A stretch of 64,000 bases of DNA from Streptomyces sp. Ru62. GTDB lineage: Bacteria; Actinomycetota; Actinomycetes; Streptomycetales; Streptomycetaceae. The translations under genes and the position numbers were made by a program. Every line of letters starts with the position of its first letter. Positions within the stretch are counted from its first letter, which is position 1. The stretch spans positions 62,001 through 126,000 of the forward strand of contig NZ_PQSU01000022.1 in assembly GCF_002920615.1 (NCBI RefSeq). Direction: 5' to 3'. The notes beneath the pieces are model-generated. The model was not told the origin of the DNA. It searched no databases and saw only the letters and a list, made by a program, of their open reading frames with translations. Shown here piece by piece: positions 36,713-46,365 of this stretch.

Positions 36713-38080
36713 TCACCGCTCTCCGGACGAACGCGCCGCCGAGGCACGCCGTCGCATCGTGTTCCATCTCCGAGGCCCCCGCTCGGCACCGGAGCCTCCC
36801 GCCCGCTTTCTACCAAAGCGAGGTTGCCGCATCGCAAGCGCTGCCCGCGCAGCGGGCTCGTCGCGCGCGAAGGCGATCAGCAGCCCGATGGCGAACATGG
36901 TCGGCAGCAGGGCGGACCCTCCGTAGGAGAACAGCGGGAGGGGGACACCGGCGATCGGCAGCAGACCGAGCACCGCACCGATGTTGATCACCGCCTGGGC
37001 GGTGATCCAGGTGGTCACGCCTCCCGCGGCATACCTCACGAAGGGGTCCTCCGTGCGTCCGGCCACGCGGATACCCGCATAGCCTAGAGCCGCGAACAGG
37101 GCGAGCACCGACAGCGTCCCCGCCAGGCCCAGTTCCTCACCGGTGACGGCGAAGATGAAGTCGGTGTGGGCTTCCGGGAGTTGCCCCCATTTTTCCACAC
37201 TCGCGCCGAGTCCGGAGCCGAAGAGTCCGCCGGAGGCCAGCGCGTAGATGCCGTGCACGGCCTGCCAGCAGTCGGCGACCCCGGCCTTGGGCTCCGTGGC
37301 ACCGATGCAGGCGAGGCGGGCCATCCGGTTGGGGCTCGTCTTGATGAGCGTCACACCGATCAGGCCGGCGACGGACAGCACGCCCGCGAACAGCCGGGTC
37401 GGCGCGCCCGCCAGCCAGAGCAGGCCGAAGAGGATCGCCGTGAGGATGATCGCGGTGCCCATGTCGCCGCCGAGCATGATCAACCCGAGCAGCAGGAACG
37501 CGACGGGGACCAGCGGCACCAGCATGTGCTTCCACTGGGTCAGCAGCTTCCTCTCCTGCTTGCGGGCGATCAGGTCCGCGCCCCACAGCACCAGGGCGAG
37601 CTTGCCGAACTCGCTGGGCTGGATCTGGAAGGAGCCGCCGAGGGAGATCCAGTTCTGGTTGCCGTTGACCGCCATCCCTATCCCGGGCACCTGCACCAGG
37701 GCCATCAGGAAGACGGCGCCGGCGAGGATCGGGTAGGCCAGCGCCCGGTGCAGTTTCACCGGCATGCGTGAGGCGACGAACAGCAGTGCGCCGCCGATGA
37801 GCGCGGCGAGGAACTGCTTGCGGAAGAAGTACGACCCGGGCAGCGAGAGCTGGAGCGCGGTGATCTGGGAGGCCGAGTAGACCATCACCAGGCCCAGCAC
37901 GGTGATCAGCACACTGCCGCCGACGATCAGGTAGTAGGCGGTCAGCGGCCGGTCCCAGGCCCTGCGCGCCCGCGTGTAGAGCCGTTGTACGGGGTTCTCG
38001 CGCGGGGGCCGGGGAACGGTGGACCGCGGGCGCCGGGACGCCCGCTGCACGGGTGGCCGGCCGGTACGGCTACTGGGCAT
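36713..38080 (-). CDS. ftsW: SEDS peptidoglycan polymerase FtsW
   Basis: This 455-residue protein has about ten membrane helices and polymerises lipid II together with FtsI at septa. SEDS landmarks are NGNQNWISLGGSFQIQPSEF, the loop with FGSGLGASVEKWGQLPEAHTD, and GVPLPLFSYGGSAL. The first about 45 residues are cytoplasmic, Arg/Pro-rich and low complexity (RPPVQRASRRPRSTVPRPP), and the C-terminus is also basic. Both tails are typical of actinobacterial FtsW. It lies 68 bp after murD and 6 bp before murG. Confidence 0.98.
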   Translation of the reverse strand: MPSSRTGRPPVQRASRRPRSTVPRPPRENPVQRLYTRARRAWDRPLTAYYLIVGGSVLITVLGLVMVYSASQITALQLSLPGSYFFRKQFLAALIGGALLFVASRMPVKLHRALAYPILAGAVFLMALVQVPGIGMAVNGNQNWISLGGSFQIQPSEFGKLALVLWGADLIARKQERKLLTQWKHMLVPLVPVAFLLLGLIMLGGDMGTAIILTAILFGLLWLAGAPTRLFAGVLSVAGLIGVTLIKTSPNRMARLACIGATEPKAGVADCWQAVHGIYALASGGLFGSGLGASVEKWGQLPEAHTDFIFAVTGEELGLAGTLSVLALFAALGYAGIRVAGRTEDPFVRYAAGGVTTWITAQAVINIGAVLGLLPIAGVPLPLFSYGGSALLPTMFAIGLLIAFARDEPAARAALAMRQPRFGRKRAGGSGAERGPRRWNTMRRRASAARSSGER

Positions 38081-38148
38081 CGGCGCCTCCGCTGAACGTC
38101 GACCGTCCCACGCGTCCCTCCCAAGATCCGCCCGGCAGGCGGCCGGGG

Positions 38149-39576
38149 TCAGGCGCCGAGTTCGCGGACCGCCGCCGCGAACACGTCACCGCGCTGGTTG
38201 TAGTTGGTGAACATGTCCATGGAGGCACAGGCCGGGGCCAGCAGCACCGTGTCGCCGGGCTGAGCCAGCCGCTTCGCTTCCGTCACCGCCTGGAGCATCG
38301 CCCCAGTGTCGGTCCGGTCGAGGTCGACCACGGGTACTTCCGGCGCGTGTCGCGCGAGGGCGTCCCGGATCAGGGCGCGGTCGGCACCGATCAGGACGAC
38401 ACCGCGCAGCCGCTTCGCCGACCTGGCGACCAGCTCGTCGAAGGTCGCGCCCTTCGCCAGACCGCCCGCGATCCATACGATCGGTTCATATGACGCCAAT
38501 GACGCTTCCGCGGCGTGGGTGTTGGTCGCCTTGGAGTCGTCCACGTACGCCACGCCGTCGATGTCGGCGACGTGCGCGATGCGGTGGGCGTCCGGGCGGA
38601 AGGCCCGCAGGCCGTCCCGTACGGCGCTCGCGGGCACCCCGAAGGCACGGGCGAGGGCCGCTGCGGCAAGGGCGTTGGCGATGTTGTGCGGCGCGGGCGG
38701 GTCGACGTCGGAGACCTCGGCCAGCTCCTGCGCGTTCTCGTGCCGGTTCTCGACGAAGGCCCGGTCGACCAGGATGCCGTCCACGACGCCGAGTTGGGAG
38801 GGCCCGGGCGTGCCGAGGGTGAACCCGACGGCCCGGCAGCCCTCTTCGACGTCGGCCTCGCGCACGAGGTCCTCGGTGGCCTTGTCGGCGACGTTGTAGA
38901 CGCAGGCGACCTTGTTGCCCTCGTAGATGCGGCCCTTGTCGCGCGCGTACGCCTCCATGGAGCCGTGCCAGTCGAGGTGGTCCGGGGCGAGGTTGAGCAC
39001 CACCGCGGAGTGCGCCCGCAGGGAGGGCGCCCAGTGGAGCTGGTAGCTGGACAGCTCGACGGCGAGCACGTCGTACCGCTCCTCGCCGAGGACCGCGTCC
39101 AGCAGGGAGACGCCGATGTTGCCCACGGCGGCCGTGCGCAGGCCCGCCGCCTTCAGGATGGAGGCGAGCATCTGGACGGTCGTGGTCTTGCCGTTGGTGC
39201 CCGTCACGGCCAGCCACGGGGCCGCGTCGGGGCCGCGCAGCCGCCAGGCCAGCTCCACGTCGCCCCAGACCGGCACGCCGGCCTTCTCCGCGGCGAGGAA
39301 CAGCGGCTTGTCGGGCTTCCAGCCGGGCGCGGTGACGATCAGCTCGGTGCCCTCCGGCAGGGTCTCGCCGTCGCCGAGGCGCACGGTGATGCCGAGCGCC
39401 TCCAGCTCCGCGGCCTGTTCCCGCGCGCGTGCGTCGTCGCCGTCGTTGACGACCGTGACGACCGCCCCGCGCGCGTGCAGCACTTTCGCCGCCGGGACGC
39501 CGGAGACGCCGAGCCCGGCGACGGTGACGCGCTTGCCCTGGAAGTCGGAAGGCCCAGAAGGCACCGAGGAGGTCAC
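38149..39576 (-). CDS. murD: UDP-MurNAc-L-Ala:D-Glu ligase
   Basis: This 475-residue ligase adds D-glutamate to UDP-MurNAc-L-alanine. Mur ligase motifs are GLGVSGVPAAKVLHARGA (substrate Rossmann), AVTGTNGKTTTVQMLASIL (P-loop), VELSSYQLHW, HNIANALAAAALARAFGV and the C-terminal DSKATN plus LLAPACASMDMF. The start GTG overlaps the mraY stop as GTGA (39573-39576), which implies coupling. An ATG 15 bp upstream (39591) is an alternative. Confidence 0.98.
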   Translation of the reverse strand: MTSSVPSGPSDFQGKRVTVAGLGVSGVPAAKVLHARGAVVTVVNDGDDARAREQAAELEALGITVRLGDGETLPEGTELIVTAPGWKPDKPLFLAAEKAGVPVWGDVELAWRLRGPDAAPWLAVTGTNGKTTTVQMLASILKAAGLRTAAVGNIGVSLLDAVLGEERYDVLAVELSSYQLHWAPSLRAHSAVVLNLAPDHLDWHGSMEAYARDKGRIYEGNKVACVYNVADKATEDLVREADVEEGCRAVGFTLGTPGPSQLGVVDGILVDRAFVENRHENAQELAEVSDVDPPAPHNIANALAAAALARAFGVPASAVRDGLRAFRPDAHRIAHVADIDGVAYVDDSKATNTHAAEASLASYEPIVWIAGGLAKGATFDELVARSAKRLRGVVLIGADRALIRDALARHAPEVPVVDLDRTDTGAMLQAVTEAKRLAQPGDTVLLAPACASMDMFTNYNQRGDVFAAAVRELGA

Positions 39577-40646
39577 TTGTCCGCTGCCCATCCCGCGTAG
39601 AAGAGGCCCAGTCCGACGATCACACAGATGCCCTGGATGATCCAGAACCGGACCACCACCAGGACTTCGGACCAGCCCTTGAGTTCGAAGTGGTGCTGGA
39701 GCGGTGCCATCCGGAAGACGCGCTTGCCGGTGAGCCGGAAGGAGCCGACCTGGATGACGACCGACATGGTGATGAGGACGAACAGGCCGCCCATGATGGC
39801 CACCAGCAGCTCCGTGCGGGAGAGGATGGCCAGGCCGGTGAGGACACCGCCGAGGGCGAGCGAGCCGGTGTCGCCCATGAAGATCTTGGCCGGCGAGGTG
39901 TTCCACCACAGGAAGCCGAGGCAGGCACCCATCAGCGCGGAGGCGACCACGGCCAGGTCCAGCGGGTCGCGCACCTCGTAGCAGGCGCCGGGGTTGGTCA
40001 GGGTGCCCGCGTTGGCGCAGGACTCCTGGAACTGCCAGACGCCGATGAACGTGTAGGCGCCGAAGACGAGCACGGAGGCGCCGGTGGCCAGACCGTCCAG
40101 ACCGTCGGTGAGGTTCACGCCGTTCGACATGGCGAGGATCATGAACAGCGCCCAGACGACGAACAGCACCGGGCCGATGGACCAGCCGAAGTCGGTGATG
40201 AACGACAGCTTGGTGGAGGCCGGGGTGTTGCCGCGGGCGTCGGAGAACTGCAGCGACAGCACGGCGAAGGCGATGCCGACGATCAGCTGTCCGGCCATCT
40301 TGGCCTTGGCCCGCAGGCCCAGCGAGCGCCGCTTGACGATCTTGATGTAGTCGTCGAGGAAGCCGACCAGGCCCATGCCGAACATCAGGCCGAGGACCAG
40401 CAGCCCGGAGTAGGTGGGCGGGTAACCGGTGATGAGCTTGCTCAGGAAGTACGCGGCGATCGTCGCCAGGATGAAGGCGATGCCGCCCATGGTCGGCGTA
40501 CCGCGCTTGCTGGCGTGCTCGCGCGGGCCGTCGTCACGGATGTACTGGCCGTAGCCCTTGCGGGCGAGGAGCTTGATCAGCAGCGGGGTGCCGACCAGCG
40601 TCAGGAAGAGGCCAATGACTCCTGAGAACAGGATCTGCTTCATCAT
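39573..40646 (-). CDS. mraY: Phospho-MurNAc-pentapeptide translocase
   Basis: This 357-residue, ten-helix membrane enzyme makes lipid I from UDP-MurNAc-pentapeptide and undecaprenyl phosphate. Key motifs are LVGFLDDYIK, NLTDGLDGLATG, WNTSPAKIFMGDTGSLALGG with catalytic aspartates, and the HHFELKGWSE loop. The ATG overlaps the murF stop by 4 bp (40643-40646) and its own stop overlaps murD. Confidence 0.98.
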   Translation of the reverse strand: MMKQILFSGVIGLFLTLVGTPLLIKLLARKGYGQYIRDDGPREHASKRGTPTMGGIAFILATIAAYFLSKLITGYPPTYSGLLVLGLMFGMGLVGFLDDYIKIVKRRSLGLRAKAKMAGQLIVGIAFAVLSLQFSDARGNTPASTKLSFITDFGWSIGPVLFVVWALFMILAMSNGVNLTDGLDGLATGASVLVFGAYTFIGVWQFQESCANAGTLTNPGACYEVRDPLDLAVVASALMGACLGFLWWNTSPAKIFMGDTGSLALGGVLTGLAILSRTELLVAIMGGLFVLITMSVVIQVGSFRLTGKRVFRMAPLQHHFELKGWSEVLVVVRFWIIQGICVIVGLGLFYAGWAADK

Positions 40647-42058
40647 CGGGCGGCAACCTCACCCTCGGCACCGGTCTCGACGAGCGCCTGGGCGACGCTC
40701 TCCAGACCCACCGAACGGGACGCCTTCACGAGCACGACGTCCCCCGGGCGCAACTCGCTGCGCAACAGGTCGATCGCCGCCTGTGCGTCGGACACGTGCA
40801 CCGACTCCTCACCCCACGAACCCTCGTTATATGCGCCCAATTGCAGCCAGGAGGCCTCAATCCCCCCGACGGCGACGAGCTTGCTGACGTTGAGCCGGAC
40901 GGCGAGCCGTCCGACGGCGTCGTGCTCGGCGAGCGCCTCGTCCCCCAGCTCGGCCATCTTGCCGAGCACCGCCCACGTGCGGCGCCCCTTGCCCATGGCC
41001 GCGAGCGCCCTGAGGGCGGCCCGCATGGACTCGGGGTTGGCGTTGTAGGCGTCGTTGACGATGGTCACGCCGTCCGGGCGCTCGGTGACCTCCATGCGCC
41101 AGCGGGAGAGGGAGCCCGCCTCGGAGAGCGCGGTGGCGATCTCTTCCGCGGACATGCCCAGCTCATGGGCGACGGCGGCCGCGGCGAGCGCGTTCGACAC
41201 GTGATGCTCACCGTACAGGCGCATCGTCAGATCACTTGCACCGGAGGGTGTGTGAAGCCTGAAGGAGGGCTGTCCGCTGTCCGTGAGTCGTACGTTCTCG
41301 GCCCGTACGTCCGCTTCGGCCGACTCTCCGAAAAGGACCACCTTCGCCTTGGTACGGGAGGCCATGGCCCGCACCAGCGGGTCGTCGGCGTTGAGGATCG
41401 CCACACCGCCCTCCTCCGCCGGGGGAAGGGCCTCCACGAGTTCGCCCTTGGCCTGGGCGATCTGCTCACGTCCGCCGAACTCGCCGATGTGGGCGCTGCC
41501 GACGTTGAGCACCAGGCCGATCCTCGGCGGGGTGAGGCCGGTGAGGTAGCGGATGTGCCCGATGCCCCGGGCGCCCATCTCCAGCACGAGGAACCGTGTC
41601 TCCTCGGTGGCGGACAGGGCGGTCAGCGGCAGCCCGATCTCGTTGTTGAGCGAGCCGGGCGTGAACACCGTCGGTGCCTTGCGCCGCAGCACCTGGGCGA
41701 TGAGGTCCTTGGTGCTGGTCTTGCCGGCCGAGCCGGTCAGGGCGACGAGGGTCGCGCCGAGCCGGCGTACGACGTGCCGGGCGAGGGCGCCGAGGGCCGT
41801 CTGGACGTCCTCGACGACGATCGCGGGGACGCCGACCGGGCGGGAGGCCAGCACGGCGACCGCGCCGGCCTCGGTCACCGCCCGGGCGTAGTCGTGGCCG
41901 TCCACGCGCTCGCCGACGAAGGCGGCGAACAGGCTGCCGGGCACCACCTCGCGGGAGTCCCGGACGACCGGCCCCGTGACCTGTACGGACGGATCCGGTA
42001 TGTCGTGCGTCTGCCCGCCGACGACTGCTGCGATCTCGGCGAGGGAGAGGGCGATCAC
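40643..42058 (-). CDS. murF: UDP-MurNAc-tripeptide:D-Ala-D-Ala ligase
   Basis: This 471-residue ligase completes the UDP-MurNAc-pentapeptide. Motifs include VRDSREVVPGSLFAAFVGE in the N-terminal domain, ALTGSAGKTSTKDLIAQVL (P-loop), LEMGARGIGHIRYL, and NDAYNANPESMRAALRAL with FAVL-like AVLGKMAELG. The GTG start uses AGGGGA in a small duplicated segment at the end of murE. The 3' end overlaps mraY as ATGA. Confidence 0.98.
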   Translation of the reverse strand: MIALSLAEIAAVVGGQTHDIPDPSVQVTGPVVRDSREVVPGSLFAAFVGERVDGHDYARAVTEAGAVAVLASRPVGVPAIVVEDVQTALGALARHVVRRLGATLVALTGSAGKTSTKDLIAQVLRRKAPTVFTPGSLNNEIGLPLTALSATEETRFLVLEMGARGIGHIRYLTGLTPPRIGLVLNVGSAHIGEFGGREQIAQAKGELVEALPPAEEGGVAILNADDPLVRAMASRTKAKVVLFGESAEADVRAENVRLTDSGQPSFRLHTPSGASDLTMRLYGEHHVSNALAAAAVAHELGMSAEEIATALSEAGSLSRWRMEVTERPDGVTIVNDAYNANPESMRAALRALAAMGKGRRTWAVLGKMAELGDEALAEHDAVGRLAVRLNVSKLVAVGGIEASWLQLGAYNEGSWGEESVHVSDAQAAIDLLRSELRPGDVVLVKASRSVGLESVAQALVETGAEGEVAAR

Positions 42059-42061
42059 AAG

Positions 42062-42107
42062 TTCATCCCCTGGGTCTTCTGGATTTTCATCCCTGGGTCT
42101 TCTGGAT
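42062..42107. repeat. 24-bp-period duplication at the murE/murF junction
   Basis: A 22-23 bp sequence ending in GGGTCTTCTGGAT is present twice on the plus strand, at 42062-42084 and 42086-42107, differing by one C. One copy encodes the last murE codons and stop; the other supplies the AGGGGA ribosome-binding site of murF. Confidence 0.9.
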
Positions 42108-43742
42108 GGCTTCGCGGAGCACCTGGCGGTCGTCGAAGGGACGGACCACGCCGGCGATGTCCTGGCCCTGCTCGTGGCCCTTGCCCGCGACCAGCACGGT
42201 GTCGCCGGCCTGGGCGCGGCCCACGGCGGCGGCGACGGCGGCGGCCCGGTCCTCGAAGAGGAGGACCTCGCCGCGCTCGTGCGCGGGCACGGAGGCCGCG
42301 CCCTGGAGCATGGTCGCGAGGATCGCGAGGGGATCCTCGGAGCGGGGGTTGTCGGAGGTCAGCACGGCCGTGTCGGCGAGCCGGGCCACGGCGGCGCCCA
42401 TCGGGGCGCGCTTGGTCCGGTCGCGGTCGCCGCCGCAGCCGAGGACGACGTGCAGCCGGCCCTTGGTGACCTTGCGCAGCGCCTTGAGCACCGACTCGAC
42501 GGCGTCGGTCTTGTGGGCGTAGTCGACCACCGCCAGGTAGGGCTGCCCGGCGTCGACGCGCTCCAGGCGGCCCGGGACGCCCGGGACGGCGGCGATGCCG
42601 TCGGCGGCGGTCTGCGGGTCGAGGCCGGCCGCGGCGAGGGCGACGATGGCGGCGAGGGTGTTCGCCACGTTGAAGGGGCCCGGCAGCGGCGACTTGGCGT
42701 GCACGCGCTCGCCGTTCGGGCCGAGGACGGTGAACGTCGAGTCCATGGGACCGACCTGGACGTCCTGGGCGCGCCAGTCGGCGTCGGGGTGGCCCTCGGC
42801 GGAGAAGGTGACGACCGGCACGGTCGCCTCCTTCGCGAGCCGGCGGCCGTACTCGTCGTCGGCGTTGACCACGCCGAATGCGCTGCGTTTCGGCGTGAAC
42901 AGCTGTGCCTTGGCCCGGAAGTAGTCCTCCATGTCGGAGTGGAACTCCATGTGTTCCGGGCTGAGGTTGGTGAAGACGGCGATGTCGAAGACGCAGCCGT
43001 CGACCCGGCCGAGGACCAGGGCGTGGCTGGAGACCTCCATGGCGACTGCCTCGACGCCCCCTTCGCGCATGACGGCGAACAGGGCCTGGAGGTCGGTGGC
43101 CTCGGGCGTGGTGCGCTCGGACTTGATGCGCTCGTCGCCGATGCGGATCTCGACGGTGCCGATGAGACCGGTCGAACGGACGGTCTTCAGGCCGCCTTCC
43201 ACGAGGTAGGCGGTGGTGGTCTTGCCGGAGGTGCCGGTGATGCCGATCTGGAGCAGGTCGCGGCCCGGGTGGCGGTAGATCGTGGCCGCCAGCTCTCCCA
43301 TCCGCCCGCGCGGGTCCTCGACCACCAGGACGGGCAGCCCGGACGCGGCGGCGCGCTCGGCGCCCGTGGGGTCGGTGAGCACGGCCACGGCGCCCAGGCT
43401 CGCGGCCTGGGTGACGAAGTCGGCGCCGTGCAGCCGGGCGCCCGGGAGGGCGGCGTACAGGTCACCGGGGCGGACCGCGCGCGAGTCGTGGGTGATCCCC
43501 GTGACCTCGGCGGCGGCTTCCGGCGCGGTGACACCCAGCTGGCCGGCGAGCTCCGCGAGGGGTGTGGCGGGGAGCGTCGTCGGCCGGGGCAGTCCCGGAT
43601 ACGTCACGGGTTGGCCCTTCTGGGTGATGGGGGACTGATCAGCGTGTGGCACGGCGGTGAGCGTACCGGGCGTACCCGCTCCGGAGCGAAGTGAGGGCCT
43701 GTGGGCGCCTTGGTTCCCGGGGTCCGGGGTGATCGTTGTCAC
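42087..43742 (-). CDS. murE: UDP-MurNAc-dipeptide:diaminopimelate ligase
   Basis: This 551-residue ligase adds diaminopimelate. After a Pro/Thr-rich extension of about 45 residues come THDSRAVRPGDLYAALPG, GITGTSGKTTTAYLVEGGL (P-loop), MEVSSHALVLGRV, and PGRLERVDAGQPYLAVVDYAH. The DNPRSEDP motif selects diaminopimelate rather than lysine. Streptomyces walls contain LL-diaminopimelate, whereas this motif is best known from meso-DAP enzymes. The GTG at 43742 is preceded by AGGAA at 7 nt, supporting the long N-terminus. It is 31 bp downstream of ftsI. Confidence 0.97.
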   Translation of the reverse strand: MTTITPDPGNQGAHRPSLRSGAGTPGTLTAVPHADQSPITQKGQPVTYPGLPRPTTLPATPLAELAGQLGVTAPEAAAEVTGITHDSRAVRPGDLYAALPGARLHGADFVTQAASLGAVAVLTDPTGAERAAASGLPVLVVEDPRGRMGELAATIYRHPGRDLLQIGITGTSGKTTTAYLVEGGLKTVRSTGLIGTVEIRIGDERIKSERTTPEATDLQALFAVMREGGVEAVAMEVSSHALVLGRVDGCVFDIAVFTNLSPEHMEFHSDMEDYFRAKAQLFTPKRSAFGVVNADDEYGRRLAKEATVPVVTFSAEGHPDADWRAQDVQVGPMDSTFTVLGPNGERVHAKSPLPGPFNVANTLAAIVALAAAGLDPQTAADGIAAVPGVPGRLERVDAGQPYLAVVDYAHKTDAVESVLKALRKVTKGRLHVVLGCGGDRDRTKRAPMGAAVARLADTAVLTSDNPRSEDPLAILATMLQGAASVPAHERGEVLLFEDRAAAVAAAVGRAQAGDTVLVAGKGHEQGQDIAGVVRPFDDRQVLREAIQKTQG

Positions 43743-43773
43743 GAGCTGGTTCCTGGTGTTTCCGAGGTGCTGA

Positions 43774-45738
43774 TCAGGGCTTGTAGTCGACGGGCAGGTT
43801 GGCGGCCTTCGCGCCGGTCGGCGGGACCTGGAGGGTCTTCAGGGCGAACTCCATCACCTGCTTGTAGATGGGGGCGCAGATCTGGCCGCCGAAGTAGCTG
43901 CCCGAGGTGGCGTTCTGGATGGCGCAGTAGACGGTGATCCGGGGGTTGTCGGCGGGGGCGAAGCCGGCGAAGGACGACGTGTAACCGCGGTAGCGGCCGG
44001 TGACCGGATCCACGCGGTTGGCGGTGCCGGTCTTGCCCGCGACCCGGTACCCGGGGATGCGGGCCTTGATGCCGGTGCCCTGCCCGTCGTCTACGACGGA
44101 CTCCAGCATCTGCGCGAGGCTCTTGGCGGTCTTCTCGCTGACGACCCGTGTCCGCTCGGGCTTCGGCGCCGGGTCGAAGCGGCCGTCGGCGCCCTTGGTG
44201 CCGCGCACGAGGGTCGGCTGGACGCGGACGCCGCCGTTGGCGATGGTCGAGTACACGGAGGCGGCCTGCATCGCGTTGATGGAGAAGCCCTGACCGAAGG
44301 GGATCGTGTACTGCTGCGAGGTGGACCACTTCTGCGGCGGCGCGAGGATGCCGGCGGTCTCGCCGGGGAAGCCCAGACCGGTGGGGCTGCCGATGCCGAA
44401 CTTGCGCAGGTACGAGTAGAGGACCTTGTTGGCCTCGGGCTGGGTCCTGCCGAGTTCGCCGGTGGCCAGGATGGTGCCGATGTTGCTGGACTTGGCGAGC
44501 ACGCCGTTGAGGGTCAGGTGCCAGGTGGCGTGGTCGACGTCGTCCTGGAAGAGCCGGTCGCCGCGGTGCAGCCGGTTGGGTACGACGACATGGGTGAGCG
44601 GGGTGGCGACGTTCCGCTCCAGCACGGCCGCCATCGACATCACCTTCGCCGTGGAACCGGGTTCGTAGGCGTCCTGGACGGCCGCGTTGCCCATGGCGTC
44701 GCCGTCGGCCTTCGACAGGTCGTTGGGGTCGAAGCCGGGCGAGTTGGCCATGGCGAGGATCTGGCCGGTGCGGGTGTCCTGGACGATGACGTAACCCCGG
44801 TCCGCCTTGGACTTCCTCACCTGTTCGCTGATCGCGTCCTGCGCGGCCCACTGGATGTCGCGGTCGATGGTCAGCTCGACGTCGGAGCCGGGCACGGCGG
44901 GGGTCTCGGTGGACCCGGCCGTCGGCACCTGGCGCCCGCCGGCCTGGGCGTAGCGGACCTTGCCGTCCTTACCGGAGAGCTGCTTGTCCAGCTCCTGCTC
45001 GATGCCGCCGCCGCCCTGGCCGTCGGCGTTGACCCAGCCCAGTATCCCGGCGGCCAGGTCGCCGTTGGGGTACACCCGCTGGCTGCTGGGGTCCGCGAAG
45101 ACACCGGCCAGGACGTTGACGGTGGTGTGATCCGTCTCCGACTTGTTGGTGAGCGCGGTCTTCAGGTCCTTGATCTGCTTCCAGACCTGCGGGGTCTGCC
45201 GGGCGGCGAGCCGGGTGTAGCGGGAGTTCTTGTTCGCGGGGCGCAGTTTCCTGACGAGCGCGGCCTGGTCCTGGCCGAGGATCGGGGCGAGCAGCGCGGC
45301 GGCCTTCTCGGGACCGTCGGAGATCTTCAGCTGCGCGCGGCTGAACATCGTCGGGTCGGCCGTGATGTCGTACGCGTCCTCGCTGACGGCGAGGGCGACA
45401 CCGTTGCGGTCGGTGATCTCGCCGCGCTCGGCGGCCAGCGTGTGCACCACGTACCGGTTCTGCTCGGCCCGCGCCGTGTAGGAGCTCGCGTCGACGGCCT
45501 GGACCTGGAGCAGCCGCACCACGAAGGCGAGCAGCACCAGGGTCAGGGCGAGGCTGACCAGGCGCAGCCGGGGCCGGGGGCTGCCGAGCCGGAGGGGGCG
45601 CGACACCGGGGGCCGGGCTCCGCCGGAGCGGCGGACCGGCCGGGCACCGGGCCCGGGCTGCCGCCGGACGGCACCCCGCGGCCGGGGAGGCTTGGCGGGC
45701 CCGGGCACGCGGCGGCGCGGCGGTTCCCTGTCGGACAC
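43774..45738 (-). CDS. ftsI: Septal class B penicillin-binding protein FtsI (PBP3)
   Basis: This 654-residue transpeptidase crosslinks septal peptidoglycan. The N-terminus is short, basic and Pro-rich (REPPRRRVPGPAKPPRPRG), followed by one membrane helix (LRLVSLALTLVLLAFVVRLL). A dimerisation domain and the transpeptidase follow, with EPGSTAKVM (catalytic Ser, about residue 360), AKSSNIGTI and AGKTGTANR (about 568). PASTA domains are absent. The GTG at 45738 follows AGGTG at 6 nt; the GTG at 45747 would overlap the ftsL stop but lacks a good site. It is the third gene from the cluster's 5' end. Confidence 0.97.
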   Translation of the reverse strand: MSDREPPRRRVPGPAKPPRPRGAVRRQPGPGARPVRRSGGARPPVSRPLRLGSPRPRLRLVSLALTLVLLAFVVRLLQVQAVDASSYTARAEQNRYVVHTLAAERGEITDRNGVALAVSEDAYDITADPTMFSRAQLKISDGPEKAAALLAPILGQDQAALVRKLRPANKNSRYTRLAARQTPQVWKQIKDLKTALTNKSETDHTTVNVLAGVFADPSSQRVYPNGDLAAGILGWVNADGQGGGGIEQELDKQLSGKDGKVRYAQAGGRQVPTAGSTETPAVPGSDVELTIDRDIQWAAQDAISEQVRKSKADRGYVIVQDTRTGQILAMANSPGFDPNDLSKADGDAMGNAAVQDAYEPGSTAKVMSMAAVLERNVATPLTHVVVPNRLHRGDRLFQDDVDHATWHLTLNGVLAKSSNIGTILATGELGRTQPEANKVLYSYLRKFGIGSPTGLGFPGETAGILAPPQKWSTSQQYTIPFGQGFSINAMQAASVYSTIANGGVRVQPTLVRGTKGADGRFDPAPKPERTRVVSEKTAKSLAQMLESVVDDGQGTGIKARIPGYRVAGKTGTANRVDPVTGRYRGYTSSFAGFAPADNPRITVYCAIQNATSGSYFGGQICAPIYKQVMEFALKTLQVPPTGAKAANLPVDYKP

Positions 45739-45743
45739 TTCCG

Positions 45744-46298
45744 TCACCTGCCGGGGGTCGGGGTGGGGATGGGCTGGAGGGTGGCGGGCGGCGCGGGGGG
45801 CGCGGCCGCCGGGTCGCTCGGGGGCTGCGGCGGCACGGTGGGGGCCGGGGCGGCGGGCGGGGCCGTGGAGAGGGTGGCGCCGGCCGGGGTGAGGGGGCCG
45901 GGGCCGGCCGGGGCCGTGAGGGCGGCGGGCTCGGGGGCGGCGACGCGGGGGACGCCCTTGACGGTACCGTCGGGGCCGAGGAAGGCCGGGTCGCCGCCGG
46001 GGACCATGCCGAGCTGGCGGGCGCGGCGCTGGAGTGCGTCCGGGGACGAGTAGGCGTCGATGTCCCGCTGGAGGGCCTGCTCCTGGTCGGTGAGGCTCTT
46101 CGTCTGCTTCTCCAGGTCGGCGAGTTCGAACGAGCCTTCGCTGAGCGCGGAGTTCAGCACCAGCAGCCCGATGAGGCCGCCACCGAGGAGCACGACGACG
46201 AGCAGGACGAACGGGGTGCGGGCCGCCTGGGCGCGGCCGGCCGGGAGGAGCCGGGCGAGCCGGGCGGCCCTCCCCTTCAGCTCGGGTTTCCTGCTCAC
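45744..46298 (-). CDS. ftsL: Divisome protein FtsL, proline-rich
   Basis: This 184-residue bitopic protein has a short basic N-terminus, one membrane helix (PFVLLVVVLLGGGLIGLLVL, about residues 28-50) and a short coiled coil (ADLEKQTKSLTDQEQALQRDID). It ends with a long Pro/Ala-rich tail (about residues 105-184). Its position between rsmH and ftsI and this layout identify FtsL, whose sequence is poorly conserved. It bridges FtsQ, FtsI and FtsW. The GTG at 46298 follows GGGGGAG closely. Confidence 0.92.
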   Translation of the reverse strand: MSRKPELKGRAARLARLLPAGRAQAARTPFVLLVVVLLGGGLIGLLVLNSALSEGSFELADLEKQTKSLTDQEQALQRDIDAYSSPDALQRRARQLGMVPGGDPAFLGPDGTVKGVPRVAAPEPAALTAPAGPGPLTPAGATLSTAPPAAPAPTVPPQPPSDPAAAPPAPPATLQPIPTPTPGR

Positions 46299-46365
46299 TG
46301 CTCCCCCGGTGCGTGCGGGACACCGCTCCCCCGGTGCGCGGGGGAACCCTTCCGACCCGTCTCGC

